Assembly (NCBI RefSeq): GCF_900113835.1
Contig: NZ_FOQV01000007.1
Span: 210,944 to 274,943 of the forward strand
Source of the DNA: Allobosea sp. OK403
GTDB lineage: Bacteria > Pseudomonadota > Alphaproteobacteria > Rhizobiales > Beijerinckiaceae
DNA length: 64,000 nucleotides
Direction of reading: 5' to 3'
The notes under the pieces were generated by a model, which did not search any database, was not told where the DNA came from, and saw nothing but the letters and a program-made list of their open reading frames with translations. Of the stretch, positions 44,837 through 53,099 are shown piece by piece (within the stretch, counting starts at the first letter, position 1; each line of letters begins with the position of its first letter). The position numbers and the translations under genes are program-made.

Positions 44837-45933
44837 CGGGTAGTCCTCTCATCGGTCTTGTCGGCCTGGATCTTGACCACCTGCCCCTCGGACAGGCTGT
44901 TGACGCCTGCGACGACGAGGCGGGAGCCGGCCTCCAATCCGCCGCCGATCCGGGCGCTGCGTCCATTGCGCTCCGCGACCTGGACCGGCACGGTCTTTAC
45001 GGTTTTCGCGGTGGTGTCGACGATCCAGACACGGGTTGCGCCGTCGCGCTCGAGCAGGGCCGAAAGCGGCACATTGATTGTCGATGTCGTTGCCTCCAAG
45101 GGCGTCGCCGTCACTGTCGCGCCGAGGCGGAAGGCCTCGCTGGCCTGTTCGAGCGTGACCTTGATCCGCCGGGTCCGGGTCGCGGCGTCGGCCTGCGGCG
45201 CGATTTCACGGACTTTCCCATTGGCCTTGATCAGCGGATCGGCCTGGAGATGAACCTCGAACGGCGCGCCTGCTGCCAGCAGCTGTGCGCGATCGTCAGG
45301 AATATCCACCACGGCTTCGCGAATATCGGTCCGGGCGAGCGAAACCACGCGCTTGCCGGCGGCGACCATCTGCCCGACCTCGGCATCGGTCGTGGTCACC
45401 ACGCCGTCGATATCGGCGCTGAGCGTGGTGTAGCCGAGCTGCTCGCGCGCCTTTGCCAGATTGGCCTCGGCCTGCTGCACCGCGGCGGCCGCCGCTTCCT
45501 TGGCCTGCTGCGCGGTGTCGAAATCCGCCTGGTTCGAGACCTGTCGCCCGAGCAGGATCGAGATCCGGCTTTCGGCGGCGGTGGCGTTGGAGAGCTGCGC
45601 GCGCGCCTTGACCAGATCGGCCTCGGCGGTGCGGAGCGCAAGCGCGAGGATGAAGGGGTCGAGCTGGGCCAGGCTCTGCCCGGCCTTGACGAGATCGCCG
45701 ACATTGACGTTGCGCGCGACCAGGCGACCGAGCACACGGAAGCCCAGCTCCGTCTGATATTGCGGCTGGATCGTGCCGGCGAAGCCGATCGTCTTGTCGC
45801 CATTGGGCTTCACGACGATCGACAGCACGGGGCGCGCAGGCGGCGCCGCTTTCGTGTTCGAGTTTGTCTCGGAATTGCAGCCCGCGAGAGCCAGGGCGGC
45901 TCCCGCGACGGCGAATGTGGCGATGTGTTTCAT
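44833..45933 (-). CDS. RND periplasmic adaptor lipoprotein 2
   Basis: The 366-residue membrane-fusion protein has a signal peptide and lipobox (KHIATFAVAGAALALAGC, Cys near 19). A lipoyl/barrel-sandwich segment (GDLVKAGQSLAQLD) comes before a coiled-coil hairpin (about 100-170), and another lipoyl half follows (LSADIDGVVTTTDAEVGQMV). It bridges the pump and the outer-membrane duct. ATG 45933 overlaps the stop of the first adaptor. Two non-identical adaptors for one pump suggest a heteromeric adaptor ring, as known for some rhizobial and pseudomonad systems. Confidence 0.9.
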   Translation of the reverse strand: MKHIATFAVAGAALALAGCNSETNSNTKAAPPARPVLSIVVKPNGDKTIGFAGTIQPQYQTELGFRVLGRLVARNVNVGDLVKAGQSLAQLDPFILALALRTAEADLVKARAQLSNATAAESRISILLGRQVSNQADFDTAQQAKEAAAAAVQQAEANLAKAREQLGYTTLSADIDGVVTTTDAEVGQMVAAGKRVVSLARTDIREAVVDIPDDRAQLLAAGAPFEVHLQADPLIKANGKVREIAPQADAATRTRRIKVTLEQASEAFRLGATVTATPLEATTSTINVPLSALLERDGATRVWIVDTTAKTVKTVPVQVAERNGRSARIGGGLEAGSRLVVAGVNSLSEGQVVKIQADKTDERTTR

Positions 45934-47192
45934 CCTGCATTCCCCGCCCTGGCCGGCAGGAGCGCCGTCGGTTGCTGCTCGGTGGGCGCGACGATCTGGC
46001 CCGGCCTGAGAAGCTGCGCCCCGCCGGTGACCACGACTTCGCCGGCGCTCAATCCGCTGCTGATCAGCACTTCGCCGGTCCGATAGATGTCGATGACGAC
46101 GGGCTTGAGCGAGACAGCGCGGCTTTTCGGGTCGACCACCCAGACGGCCGCCTTGCCTCCTTGCGTGAAGAAGGCCGTCCATGGCAGCGCGAAGACATCC
46201 CGAGGCTGGAAACGGCCGACCCCGGAGACGGCGGCGCCGAGCGTCATCTCCGGCGGCGGCTGATCGAGGCCGATCTTGACCCTGACCGACCCGGTCGTGG
46301 GGTCGACGACGGGCGCGACCTCCCGCACCGTGCCTGTGACCTTGATGCCGGGATTCGAGATCAGTGTGATCTCGACATTGCCGTCGGCCGGCTTCTGCAC
46401 GAGAAGCGCCTCATAGACGTCGAAAACCGCATCGCGCGAGCCGTCCCGAGCGACGGTGAAGACGGCTTGCGCCGCCTCGACGACTTGCCCCACCTCGGCA
46501 TTGCGCGCGGTGATGATGCCCGGCGCTTCGGCGCGCAGGGCCGTATAGGAGAGCTGGTCTTGCGCGGTGGCGAGATTGGCCTTCGCGCTGTCGAGCGACG
46601 CCTGTGCTGCCCGATAGGCTTCATTCGCATTGTCGTAGCTGCGTTGCGTCGTATAGCCGTTGGCGAGCAGCGATTTCTGCCGCTCGAAGGTGGCGCTCGC
46701 CTGGCGCAACGTCGCCTCGGCAGCTTGCACGCTCGCCGTCGCCGAATCCGTATCGGCCTTCTGCTCGGTGGTCTCGAGCGTGGCGAGAACCTGGCCGGCC
46801 ACGACGCGGTCCCCGACATCGACGCTGCGCGTCGCTATGCGGCCGGCGAAGCGGAAGGACAGATCGCTTTGGATGCGGGCCTTGATCTCGCCCGTGAGCG
46901 AAACGGTCTGGGCGCGCGGTGAGAGCTTGGCCGTTTGCGTCAGCACCGCCAATGGCGGTTGCGCATCAGCCGGCGCGGAATCCTTGCAGCCGGCGAGCGC
47001 CAGCAGCGCAAGGACGCCCAAACCTGGCCCGGCGCTGCGCCGCGGTCGCCATAGAGCATTGCGCGAAAAAGTGGGTGCCGGTTTTTCGCTGGAGCAATGC
47101 TCTAAACTTTTAGAATCGATCACGTTTTTCGCATTCGGACGTTTCCGTCCGAATGCGACGTGATCTAGCCTGTCTTGTCGAGACTGTGCCAT
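45930..47192 (-). CDS. RND periplasmic adaptor lipoprotein 1, N-terminus extended by a repeat element
   Basis: The frame from ATG 47192 gives 420 residues. The lipoprotein signal (LGVLALLALAGC) only appears at residues 58-69; after it come barrel-sandwich halves (VDVGDRVVAGQVLATLE and RAEAPGIITARNAEVGQVV) around a coiled-coil hairpin. The first ~50 residues are encoded by the palindromic repeat at 47053-47165. Either translation starts at 47192 (AGG about 7 nt upstream) and the signal is displaced, or it starts inside at a rare codon near the signal, for example a TTG. The gene is first in the leftward pump operon, behind two TetR-type operators. Confidence 0.82.
   Translation of the reverse strand: MAQSRQDRLDHVAFGRKRPNAKNVIDSKSLEHCSSEKPAPTFSRNALWRPRRSAGPGLGVLALLALAGCKDSAPADAQPPLAVLTQTAKLSPRAQTVSLTGEIKARIQSDLSFRFAGRIATRSVDVGDRVVAGQVLATLETTEQKADTDSATASVQAAEATLRQASATFERQKSLLANGYTTQRSYDNANEAYRAAQASLDSAKANLATAQDQLSYTALRAEAPGIITARNAEVGQVVEAAQAVFTVARDGSRDAVFDVYEALLVQKPADGNVEITLISNPGIKVTGTVREVAPVVDPTTGSVRVKIGLDQPPPEMTLGAAVSGVGRFQPRDVFALPWTAFFTQGGKAAVWVVDPKSRAVSLKPVVIDIYRTGEVLISSGLSAGEVVVTGGAQLLRPGQIVAPTEQQPTALLPARAGNAG
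47053..47165. repeat. palindromic repeat element inside the adaptor reading frame
   Basis: Two hairpins lie here: AGAGCATTGC...GCAATGCTCT (47053-47103), enclosing the GCGAAAAAGTGGG and CCGG core also seen at 6169-6220, and GATCACG...CGTGATC (47118-47165) around GCATTCGGACG / CGTCCGAATGC. A shortened relative of the second lies at 58525-58557. The frame stays open through the element on the complement strand. Confidence 0.82.
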
Positions 47193-47203
47193 CGAATACC
47201 TGC

Positions 47204-47224
47204 TAAACTAAACGGTTCAGTTTA
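47204..47224. promoter_or_regulatory. TetR-type operator candidate 1
   Basis: TAAACTAAACGGTTCAGTTT plus A is a 21-bp inverted repeat with perfect TAAACT/AGTTTA ends and core ACGGT. It lies 12 nt upstream of the adaptor ATG, in the divergent region with the TetR gene. Confidence 0.7.
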
Positions 47225-47265
47225 TTTCGTTGACGGATGCCCTGCGTCCTGTCAGGAGTCAAGAG

Positions 47266-47285
47266 GAAACTAAACGGTACAGTTC
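47266..47285. promoter_or_regulatory. TetR-type operator candidate 2
   Basis: GAAACTAAACGGTACAGTTC shares AAACTAAACGGTnCAGTT with the first site and is an imperfect palindrome. It ends about 20 nt before the TetR start codon. Two matching sites in one divergent promoter fit repression of both the pump and the regulator itself. Confidence 0.7.
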
Positions 47286-47305
47286 AAAAGGGGGGCGAAA
47301 ACTGC

Positions 47306-47989
47306 ATGGCGCCAGGAACCCGCAAAAGCAACCTGCCGGAAGGTGGCATGAAAAGCATCGAGACGCGACCCGATCGCCGCAGCCGGAAGGTCGAGCAGAT
47401 CCTGGTCGCGGCGTGCGATCTGTTTCTCGAACACGGCTTCGACACCGTCACCATGGACATGGTCACGCGGGTCTCCGGCGTCTCCAAGGCGACGCTCTAT
47501 GTGCATTTCGCCAATAAGGAAGCCTTGTTCGAGGCCGTTCTGACCGATGAAGCCAAGCGCATCACCGACACGATCTGGCTCTCCGATGTCGAGGTCGACG
47601 ACGTCCCGACGGCGCTCAATCGTGTCGCCCGGAACTTCATCGACATTTTCACGGCCTCGCGCTGCCTGTCGCTGTGGCGCGCCGCTATCGGGGCGGTCCC
47701 GCGTTTTCCGGGGATCGGTCGCGTCGTGTTCGAGGCTGGGCCAGTGGTGGTGACGGAAAGGCTCGCGCGCTTTTTCACCCTGGCGGATGAAAAAGGTCTC
47801 CTCGATGTCCCCAATCCATCCCTGGCCGCCCGGCAATTCCTGAGCATCATCCGGGGCGATCTCGACGTCCGGGGGATGCTGTCCCTGGAACTGCCCTCGA
47901 AGCCTGAAATCGAGGAGCAGATAGAGGAGGGGATTGCGCTCTTTCTGGCGCGCTATGAGCGCCGGGACGGCATGAGTCGCCGCTCGTAA
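47306..47989 (+). CDS. TetR-family repressor of the RND operon
   Basis: The 227-residue protein has an N-terminal TetR helix-turn-helix (RKVEQILVAACDLFLEHGFD, VTMDMVTRVSGVSKATLYVHF) and an AefR-like C-terminal ligand domain (RVARNFIDIFTASRCLSLWR). ATG 47306 has GGGGGG 10 nt upstream; ATG 47348 is a second candidate. Position divergent from the pump operon, with paired operators between them, points to a ligand-released repressor of efflux. Confidence 0.92.
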   Translation: MAPGTRKSNLPEGGMKSIETRPDRRSRKVEQILVAACDLFLEHGFDTVTMDMVTRVSGVSKATLYVHFANKEALFEAVLTDEAKRITDTIWLSDVEVDDVPTALNRVARNFIDIFTASRCLSLWRAAIGAVPRFPGIGRVVFEAGPVVVTERLARFFTLADEKGLLDVPNPSLAARQFLSIIRGDLDVRGMLSLELPSKPEIEEQIEEGIALFLARYERRDGMSRRS

Positions 47990-48020
47990 CCCGATCTCGC
48001 CTGGATAGGCGGGAACGTTT

Positions 48021-49268
48021 TCAAGTCGCGGCGCGGTCGGGGCGCCGTTTCGGCTGTCCGCCCTGCATCACGAAGCGGACATCGCGCAGCACCCCGAGAT
48101 CGTCGAGCGGGTTCCCGCGAACGACGACCGCATCGGCCGCGAGGCCCGGCGTCAGCCTGCCGACATGATCGTCGATGCCGATAACCGTCGCGGCCAGGCC
48201 CGTGCCGGCAATGATCGCCTCCATGGCGCTCATGCCGCCCTGATGCATCAAGGCAATCTCCATCGGCAGATCGTCGATCGCCGTGAAGCGCCAACCTGCA
48301 TCGGTGCCGGCGACGAATGTCACCCCCGCTTCGCGAAGCTGGCGGAACTGGTCGAGATTGGCGGCGAAGGTTTTGCGCCACCGCGCCAGGAAGGCCTCCT
48401 CAGTCGGCGTGCGCTCCTCCTTGGCAAGCATCGCCCTGAGCACGGCTCCGCCGACCGCCAGCGTGCTGGTCACGGGAATGCCTGAGCGCGCGAGGCGCTC
48501 GGCCACGGCCGGTTCGTAGGATTGGTTGCCCTTGCCGTCGGTGATGAAGCCGGCATGTTCGATCTGGTCGAAGCCGGCTGCGACGACATCGTCGATCGAG
48601 GCCGCACATAGACAATGCGCGGCGATCTTGCGGTCGCTGCGATGCGCCTCGTCGACCATGACGGCCAGCTCCCTGGGCGTGAAGGAGGGTTTCCAGGATT
48701 GCGTGTTCAGCGTTCCGCCGCCGCTCGCCATCACCTTGATGAAATCCGCACCCAGCTTCACCATCTCGCGGACCTTGCGGCGCAGGCCGTCCTCGCCATC
48801 CGCCTCGCCGCCGAAATACCAGGTATGGCCACCGGTGATGGTGATGGGCTGGCCGCAGGCGAGCACGCGCGCGCCTTCGCCATGGCCGAGCTCGAGCGCC
48901 CGGCGCAGATGGATGGCTGTGCTGTTGAGTGCGCCGACATCGCGCACTGTCGTGATGCCTGCTGCGAGCGCCTTGCCGACGGCGAAGGTCGAGGTCGCCA
49001 TCAGCACGCCCTCGGGCTCGCGCATCGCCACTTCGAGCGTGGTGCCGTCGCCGGGCAGGTTGAGATGGACATGGGTGTCGATCAGCCCGGGCAGGATGGT
49101 GCAGCCGGGGAAATCGAGAATCTCGGCATTCCCCGTCGAAAGCCCGTCCGGGATGCCCCCGGCATGGACAGCCACGACCTTGCCCTGCTCGACCACGAGT
49201 ACGGCGTCCTGGACAGGGGCCGAGCCGGTTCCATCGATGAGCCTGTCGGCTCGAATGAGCGTCGTCAC
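48021..49268 (-). CDS. metal-dependent amidohydrolase (imidazolonepropionase/prolidase-like)
   Basis: The 415-residue amidohydrolase-superfamily TIM barrel has metal ligands HVH in GLIDTHVHLNL near 66-68, a likely carboxylated Lys in FIKVMASGGG, His in KIAAHCLC, His in IEHAGF and Asp in VAGTDAGW. Related enzymes are Xaa-Pro/Xaa-Arg dipeptidases and imidazolonepropionase-like lactamases. As the last gene after a peptide-type binding protein it probably hydrolyses the imported dipeptide or lactam; the substrate is unproven. Confidence 0.88.
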   Translation of the reverse strand: MTTLIRADRLIDGTGSAPVQDAVLVVEQGKVVAVHAGGIPDGLSTGNAEILDFPGCTILPGLIDTHVHLNLPGDGTTLEVAMREPEGVLMATSTFAVGKALAAGITTVRDVGALNSTAIHLRRALELGHGEGARVLACGQPITITGGHTWYFGGEADGEDGLRRKVREMVKLGADFIKVMASGGGTLNTQSWKPSFTPRELAVMVDEAHRSDRKIAAHCLCAASIDDVVAAGFDQIEHAGFITDGKGNQSYEPAVAERLARSGIPVTSTLAVGGAVLRAMLAKEERTPTEEAFLARWRKTFAANLDQFRQLREAGVTFVAGTDAGWRFTAIDDLPMEIALMHQGGMSAMEAIIAGTGLAATVIGIDDHVGRLTPGLAADAVVVRGNPLDDLGVLRDVRFVMQGGQPKRRPDRAAT

Positions 49269-49347
49269 TGGCGAACTCCTGTCTCGTCATGTCGGGTCAT
49301 CCGGGCGCGATCAGCTTGTTCGCGCCCGGACTTAAGTTTCCGGGCGC

Positions 49348-50955
49348 TCAGTCGGCCAGCGAGGCCGCGCCGAGATATTCGAAGCCGCCGCCCGTATAGG
49401 TCACGCCGGTCAGCTTCTTCGTCGTCATCACGAGGTCGATGTTCTGGCGGATCGGCAGCATGACGGCCTGGTCCATCAGGATCTTCTGGACCTCATGATA
49501 GATCGTCAGGCGCTTGGCGGGGTCGCGCTCCTGCTGTCCGTCCTTGAACAGGGCGGTCAGCTTGGGGTCGGAGAAATGGCTCCAGTTGAAGTACTGGCCG
49601 GGCGTGAACCAGCTCTGCAGCGCGTCGGGATCGACGCCGATATATTGCAGCGGCGTCAGCGACATATCGCCGTTGATATTGGCCGCGAGCCAGGCCGGCG
49701 AGGCGAGCTGCTGGACATTCACCTCCATGCCGATTTTCTGCAGATAGCCCTGCATCGCCTGGGCGAGCAGCGGATAGGAGGTCGAGGTCGAGATCGCGGT
49801 CACGGTCAGCGTCAGGCGCTTCCCGCCCTTCTCCCAGAACCCGTTCACCTTGGTCCAGCCGCCCTCCTTGAGCACGGCCTCGGCCTTGGCCGGATCGTAG
49901 GAATAGACGCTTTCGAGCGAGCTATCGTAGCCGATCATGCTGGGTTGCAGCGGCGTCAGGCTCGGCGGGAAGGCGCCGGCCTCGGCGAGCTGGATGACGC
50001 CCTTCTTGTCGATCGCGTAATGGATCGCCTTGCGGACGGCGAGATCGTCGGTCGGGAACCTGCTCGCATTGATCGGCGCGAAGATGCCGAGCCCGGTGAT
50101 CGGAACCGGGATCGCCGTATACCTGTCCATCTTCTGGAAGGCGTTCCAGTAGACGCCGGGCGTCTGCTGCATCATCTGCGACTGGCCGCTCTGGAACTGG
50201 CTGACGCGCGCTTGCGGGTTCGGCACGATCTGGAACAGCACCTGTGCGATATCGGGCGGGCCCTTATGGGAGAGCACCGAGGGGCCCCAGTTGTAATCCT
50301 CGTTGCGCTTGAGGATCAGGCTCTGATTGGGCTCGTAGCTGACGAAGGAGAACGGGCCGGTCCCGGTCGGGTGCAAGCCGAGATCCTTGCCGTATTCGGC
50401 CATCGCCTTGGGCGACTGCATGCCGAGATAGGGCACGCCGAGCTGTCCCAGGAAGGGCGCGTAGGGCGTCTCGCAACTGAACTCGACGGTGTATTTGGCG
50501 GTTGCGGTCGCTGTCTTGCAGGGGCCGAGCAGGCCGATCGAGACCTTGGACTGGGTGCTCTTGTCGGTGATGTATTTGATGTTGGCGACAACGGCCTCGG
50601 CATCGAAGGGCGTGCCGTCATGGAATTTGACGTCCTCGCGCAGCGTGAAGCTATAGGTCTTGCCGTCCTCCGAGATCGTCCATTTGGTCGCCAGATGCGG
50701 CACGATCTTGAAATCGGGCGTCAGCCAGATCAGCGTGTCGAAGATGTTGGCCAGGAGCGGGCCGACATTGCGCGCACCGGTCGTGGCGGGATTGAGCGTG
50801 TCGATCGGCTCGGCCCAGCCGACCGTGAGCTTGGCCTGCTTGTTCGGGGCGGCCGGTTGCGCCTGGAGCCCGCCGACACCGAGGGCAAGGCTGCCGGCGG
50901 CAAGGAGGGTCGCGAGCGCCGTCTTCATTCCGGTGTTGCGCTGTCGTTCACTCAT
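49348..50955 (-). CDS. extracellular solute-binding protein, family 5 (second system)
   Basis: The 535-residue protein has a signal peptide (MKTALATLLAAGSLALGVGG), and the mature part begins near AQPAAPNKQ. Family-5 motifs are IDTLNPATTGA, TISEDGKTYSFTLREDVKFH, HPTGTGPFSFVSYEPNQS and AVRKAIHYAIDKKGV. It delivers peptide-like substrates to the permeases encoded upstream. ATG 50955 has GGAGAGA just upstream. It is separated from the permease stop by a 16-bp tandem duplication. Confidence 0.92.
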   Translation of the reverse strand: MSERQRNTGMKTALATLLAAGSLALGVGGLQAQPAAPNKQAKLTVGWAEPIDTLNPATTGARNVGPLLANIFDTLIWLTPDFKIVPHLATKWTISEDGKTYSFTLREDVKFHDGTPFDAEAVVANIKYITDKSTQSKVSIGLLGPCKTATATAKYTVEFSCETPYAPFLGQLGVPYLGMQSPKAMAEYGKDLGLHPTGTGPFSFVSYEPNQSLILKRNEDYNWGPSVLSHKGPPDIAQVLFQIVPNPQARVSQFQSGQSQMMQQTPGVYWNAFQKMDRYTAIPVPITGLGIFAPINASRFPTDDLAVRKAIHYAIDKKGVIQLAEAGAFPPSLTPLQPSMIGYDSSLESVYSYDPAKAEAVLKEGGWTKVNGFWEKGGKRLTLTVTAISTSTSYPLLAQAMQGYLQKIGMEVNVQQLASPAWLAANINGDMSLTPLQYIGVDPDALQSWFTPGQYFNWSHFSDPKLTALFKDGQQERDPAKRLTIYHEVQKILMDQAVMLPIRQNIDLVMTTKKLTGVTYTGGGFEYLGAASLAD

Positions 50956-50964
50956 CTCGTCTCT

Positions 50965-50996
50965 CCAATCGTGAGGCATGCCAATCGCGAGGCATG
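50965..50996. repeat. 16-bp tandem duplication between permease and binding-protein genes
   Basis: CCAATCGTGAGGCATG (50965-50980) is followed by CCAATCGCGAGGCATG (50981-50996), 15 of 16 identical. It sits between the permease stop and the binding-protein ribosome site. Confidence 0.9.
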
Positions 50997-51008
50997 CGAT
51001 CTGCGGCA

Positions 51009-51923
51009 TCAGCTGCGGTCGAGCGTCGGATCGAGTTCGTCCCTGAGCCCGTCGCCGATCAGGTTCACGCTGACGACGAACAGGGACAGGAACAGGCCGG
51101 GAAACACGGTGATCCACCAGGCGAGCGTGATGTAGTTCTGGCCGTCATTCAGGATGGCGCCGAGCTCGGGCGTCGGCGGCTGCACGCCGAGCCCGATGAA
51201 GCCGAGCGCCGTGATCCAGAGCGCGGCGATGCCGAGCCAGGTGGTGGTCAGCACGATGACGCTGGACATCACATTGGGCAGGATGTGGCGGGATATGATC
51301 CTGAAGGGAGAGGCTCCGCCGCAAAGCGCGGCCTCGACGAAGGGCAGGTTGCGGATCTCGACAGTCGCCCCTTCCACCAGCCGGGCGAAGACCGGGACGA
51401 GGATCACCGCGATCGCGATGACGCCGTTGACGAGGCCCGGCCCCAGGATCGCGGTGACCGTCAGGGCGAGCAGGATGCCCGGGAATGCCAGGAGCAGGTC
51501 GTTGAGGCGCATGATGACGAAGCCGATCGCGCCGCCGAAATAGCCGGCGACCAGGCCGATCACTGTGCCGAAGAGGGCTCCGAGCACCACCACCGCAAGG
51601 CTCGCCAGCATGGTCGTGCGCGCACCGAACAGGACGCGGGCGAAGAGGTCGCGGCCGAAGGCGTCGGTTCCCATCGGATAGACCAGGGAGGGCGGCGTGA
51701 AGGTCGCCATCGGATCCTGCATGGTCGGATCGATCGAGGTCAGCAGGGGGGCGAAGAACGCCGCCAGCGTCAGGACCGTGCAGATCAGGAGGCCGGTCGA
51801 CAGGCTGCGATGGCGCAGCGCGCGTAAAGTAGCGCGCCGTCGCGACCATGCCGACGGCGCCGCAGTGACGGGATCGCCCTGGCCGGCGGGGAGCGTTGCT
51901 GCGGTTGAGGCGAGGTCCGGCAT
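51009..51923 (-). CDS. DppC-like ABC permease (second system)
   Basis: The 304-residue permease has helix 1 at LSTGLLICTVLTLAAFFAPL, the conserved PMGTDAFGRDLFARVLFGAR loop, an EAA region FVEAALCGGASPFRIISRHI and C-terminal LIGDGLRDELDP. It pairs with the DppB-like gene 15 nt upstream. No ATPase gene is present in this operon. Confidence 0.92.
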   Translation of the reverse strand: MPDLASTAATLPAGQGDPVTAAPSAWSRRRATLRALRHRSLSTGLLICTVLTLAAFFAPLLTSIDPTMQDPMATFTPPSLVYPMGTDAFGRDLFARVLFGARTTMLASLAVVVLGALFGTVIGLVAGYFGGAIGFVIMRLNDLLLAFPGILLALTVTAILGPGLVNGVIAIAVILVPVFARLVEGATVEIRNLPFVEAALCGGASPFRIISRHILPNVMSSVIVLTTTWLGIAALWITALGFIGLGVQPPTPELGAILNDGQNYITLAWWITVFPGLFLSLFVVSVNLIGDGLRDELDPTLDRS

Positions 51924-51938
51924 GGCCTGCGATCCCAG

Positions 51939-52862
51939 CTAGCGGTTGGCGATGCGCGGATCGAGCACGGGGTAGAGAATGTCGACGATGAAGTTGGAGA
52001 CGGCATAGATGATGGCGATGATCAGGATGATGGCCTGAACGGTCATGTAGTCCTTTGCCAGGATGCCCTGGATCAGCAGGCGTCCGACGCCGGGACGCGA
52101 GAACACGGTTTCGACGATGACCGAACCCGAAAGCAGCTGGCCGACCTGAAGGCCGGTGATGGTCAGGATCGGCAGAAGCGCATTGCGCATCACATGCCTG
52201 ACGAAGACCTTGAATTCCGGCACACCCTTGGCCCGGGCGGTGGTGACGTGGTTCTGTGACAGGGCCGCGATGATGCTCGAGCGCACGAAGCGGGCGTTGA
52301 AGCCCAATGACCCGAGCGCAAGCGTGACCGCCGGCAGCACGAGCCCCTTCAGCGAGGTGCCCCCGACGACGTCGAAGATCGGCCATGTCACGGCGAAGGC
52401 GAGGATCAAGAGCAGCCCCAGCCAGAAGCTCGGGACCGACATGCAGACCAAAGCGAGCCCCATGCTGGCCGTGTCGGCCGACTGGTTGCGCTTCAGGGCT
52501 GCGATGATGCCTAGCGCGGTGCCGCCGCTGAGCGACAGCGTGAGCGCCGCGAGCGTGAGCTGGATCGTGGCCGGAAAGCTGGAGGCGAGCAGCGAGCTCA
52601 CGCTCTGCTGGTTGGCGTAGGAATAGCCGAAATCGCCACGCAGCACATGGCCGATCCAGACGAAATATTGCAGGTGCAGGGGCTGGGTCAGGCCGAGCTG
52701 TTCGCGCAGGCGCTCGATCAGCGCCTTGTCGCCGGCGCTCGTGCCGAGCATGGCCACGACCGGATCCCCCGGTATCAGTCTGATGATCAGGAAGGCGATG
52801 ACGCTGATGCCGAATGCCAGCGCCACGATCGCGGCGAGGCGCTTCAGGACATAGCCGCTCAC
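51939..52862 (-). CDS. DppB-like ABC permease (second system)
   Basis: The 307-residue permease starts SGYVLKRLAAIVALAFGISV and contains RLIPGDPVVAMLG, a periplasmic loop, five helices, EAA region HVTTARAKGVPEFKVFVRHV and C-terminal DILYPVLDPRI. It is first in the leftward operon and diverges from a GntR gene. A matching ATPase must come from elsewhere, for example the fused double ATPase at 11859-13481 or an unlinked gene. Confidence 0.92.
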   Translation of the reverse strand: MSGYVLKRLAAIVALAFGISVIAFLIIRLIPGDPVVAMLGTSAGDKALIERLREQLGLTQPLHLQYFVWIGHVLRGDFGYSYANQQSVSSLLASSFPATIQLTLAALTLSLSGGTALGIIAALKRNQSADTASMGLALVCMSVPSFWLGLLLILAFAVTWPIFDVVGGTSLKGLVLPAVTLALGSLGFNARFVRSSIIAALSQNHVTTARAKGVPEFKVFVRHVMRNALLPILTITGLQVGQLLSGSVIVETVFSRPGVGRLLIQGILAKDYMTVQAIILIIAIIYAVSNFIVDILYPVLDPRIANR

Positions 52863-52948
52863 GAGGCCGAAGCCGTTCGCGCCGCGACCGCCGAAGGCTG
52901 CCGAGGGGCGTGGATTCTGACGGACGGAAGGGCCGAACGTAACATCGT

Positions 52949-52960
52949 ACTAGAACACTC
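52949..52960. promoter_or_regulatory. candidate GntR site 1 (ACTAGAACACTC)
   Basis: ACTAGAACACTC occurs here and again, identically, at 53071-53082. Both copies are in the divergent region between the GntR gene and the peptide operon, and this copy is about 87 nt from the permease start. A repeated 12-mer in a divergent regulator promoter suggests an operator; it is not a clear palindrome. Confidence 0.5.
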
Positions 52961-53070
52961 CCATGGCCGGTAAAGCGGTGTCAATCGCGTGCGGGTTGCA
53001 TCGTCCGGCTCGAAGGCGCGAATGCCCGGTGGCTTGTCAGGGCCGCTGGCCAGTGTACCTGCTATATCCG

Positions 53071-53082
53071 ACTAGAACACTC
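53071..53082. promoter_or_regulatory. candidate GntR site 2 (ACTAGAACACTC)
   Basis: This is the second exact copy of the 12-mer found at 52949-52960. It lies about 18 nt before the GntR start codon, where binding would block its own transcription. Confidence 0.5.
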
Positions 53083-53099
53083 GATCGAGGCAGGTGGGC

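Noticed and set aside
41735..45253. Plus-strand open frame of 1172 codons opposite the RND pump
   Set aside because: It is antisense to a canonical RND gene, has Asp/Arg/Gly-rich shadow composition and no recognisable domain.
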